A stretch of DNA of 64,000 bases from Candidatus Fermentithermobacillaceae bacterium (GTDB taxonomy: Bacteria > Bacillota > Sulfobacillia > Fermentithermobacillales > DUSS01): contig DUSS01000004.1 in the NCBI GenBank assembly GCA_012842495.1, forward strand, positions 186,001 to 250,000. The letters are read 5' to 3'. Within the stretch, counting starts at the first letter, position 1. Every line of letters begins with the position of its first letter. The position numbers and the translations under genes are program-made. Below are positions 63,101 through 64,000 of this stretch, piece after piece. Below the pieces are notes generated by a model that did not search any database, was not told where the DNA came from, and saw nothing but the letters and a program-made list of their open reading frames with translations.

Positions 63101-64000
63101 CTACCTCCTTTCTCCGACCGCCCGCCGGATAAGTTCAAGGGCTTCCTCGCCGGGGAGTCCCCCGACCTTGCGATAGGTATTCCCCGGAAGCAGTATGTCG
63201 AAGGTGCAAACGGCCCCATAAGGGCAGTACTGGCACGCCCGCTCCGTCTTCCGCCGGTAGGGTGCGATGGAAATATCGCCTTCGATGATCCCGCACCCTA
63301 ACTCCCTGATCTTTTCCTCGACGAACTCGAGGAGGACGTCCATATCCTCCCGAGCCACCACCGAGCCGGACACTCCTCCTGACTTCAAGTAACGAAGGGG
63401 GAGAATCGAAGACGGTCCGCTGTTTCTCTCCCTCTCCATGAGGTTGACGACCTCGGGGGCACTCACGAGAAGCCCCTTCATCTTGCGATTCTTAACGACC
63501 AGCGACGAAGAGGGATCCACAACCGGGGGGACCTTCTCCCGTTTCGGCGGATCCATCACCGGGAAATAAAACGCCCCGGCCGGAATGGCCCGGGCCCCCG
63601 GCACCGGCTCGCCCGCATCTAGACCCGCCGAACCCCACCGCGTAGCCACCAGGAGGTAAACCAGGAGCTGCAGGGAAAGACCGTGCAGCACGTCTTCAAC
63701 CTTCAGGTCCATGCTGCCCGACTTATAGTCCACTACCCGGACGTACCGGCCAGTCTCATCCTCGGCCATGTCAATTCTGTCGATTATCCCCCTGAGCTTC
63801 AGCGTCTCACCATCTCGCAGTGGAATCTCGAGCCCCTCCACTCCGCCTTCGAACCCGAAACACAGTTCCGCAGCGGCCGGCCTGAACGCGCCCCGGCCTA
63901 TGTGTTCGACCAGGGTCTCGGCGGCTTTCACCGCAGCTCGCTCGAGCACGGTTGAAACGTAACGGTATCTCGAAGAGCTCCTGAAGATCTCGCTTTCCGG
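63101..64000 (-). CDS. addB: ATP-dependent helicase/nuclease subunit B, C-terminal part
   Basis: The ORF track starts at an internal GTG; I confirm that the frame stays open to the right edge, so this is the last 300 or so residues of AddB. The nuclease motif is VRVVDYKSGSMDL. The iron-sulfur cluster cysteines are in ACQYCPYGAVCTFD, with the fourth in the N-terminal portion outside the window. It scaffolds the AddAB complex and recognises Chi. Directly upstream of addA. Confidence 0.95.
   Translation of the reverse strand, partial: PESEIFRSSSRYRYVSTVLERAAVKAAETLVEHIGRGAFRPAAAELCFGFEGGVEGLEIPLRDGETLKLRGIIDRIDMAEDETGRYVRVVDYKSGSMDLKVEDVLHGLSLQLLVYLLVATRWGSAGLDAGEPVPGARAIPAGAFYFPVMDPPKREKVPPVVDPSSSLVVKNRKMKGLLVSAPEVVNLMERERNSGPSSILPLRYLKSGGVSGSVVAREDMDVLLEFVEEKIRELGCGIIEGDISIAPYRRKTERACQYCPYGAVCTFDILLPGNTYRKVGGLPGEEALELIRRAVGERR

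Overview
The window looks like chromosome from a low-to-mid GC-positive member of the Firmicutes (Bacillota), probably anaerobic and possibly thermophilic. The basis is inference from gene content: AddA/AddB rather than RecBCD, RsgA, a subtilisin carrying C-terminal S-layer-homology (SLH) domains, class II FBPase GlpX, an HspR-like repressor before dnaK, MurJ, strong GGAGG ribosome binding sites and frequent GTG/TTG starts. There is no prophage, CRISPR array or integrative element. The only intact mobile element is one ISL3-type insertion sequence. Most genes lie on the minus strand.

Layout. 1-5 kb: the start of a peptide/nickel-type solute-binding lipoprotein (cut by the window edge), a SIMPL-domain secreted protein, glpX, and rsgA behind a structured leader. 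5-10 kb: a secreted coiled-coil protein, an OmpR-type regulator/sensor kinase pair and threonine synthase. 10-15 kb: a GNAT acetyltransferase, a 5'-truncated PlsY-like gene, and an apparent operon of XRE-cupin regulator, AbgT-type transporter and metal-dependent amidohydrolase. 15-19 kb: a large lipoprotein, tRNA-Pro(CGG) and a CBS-ACT protein. 19-24.7 kb: a carbohydrate locus with a GPH-type symporter diverging from a PIG-L deacetylase, a GH4 glycosidase and a BadF-type sugar kinase. 24.7-28 kb: hspR-like, dnaK and grpE. 28-35 kb: a 2.1 kilo-residue secreted subtilase with SLH anchors. 35-38.8 kb: a HepT/MntA toxin-antitoxin pair, ribokinase and an M20 dipeptidase. 38.8-43.3 kb: MurJ, an MBOAT O-acyltransferase and an SGNH-type partner, suggesting cell-surface O-acylation. 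43.2-45 kb: a decayed VapBC pair and an ISL3 element with a perfect direct repeat. 45-51 kb: ABC-F protein and a heterodimeric ABC exporter. 51-57 kb: phosphoribosyltransferase, a tryptophanase-like lyase, Kbl, Tdh and a D-threonine aldolase-like enzyme (amino acid breakdown). 57-64 kb: a DRG-like GTPase with TGS domain, a VTT/DedA-like membrane protein, a small unknown protein, addA, and the 3' end of addB.

The most interesting systems are the PIG-L/GH4/BadF/GPH locus, which could be an unusual amino-sugar or chitobiose pathway; the AbgT operon that carries an M38-like amidohydrolase rather than the usual M20 AbgA/AbgB; the ABC exporter in which both atypical residues fall in the same composite ATP site; and the wrecked VapBC module next to a fresh IS insertion. 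All functions are read from sequence motifs by eye; no database search was possible.
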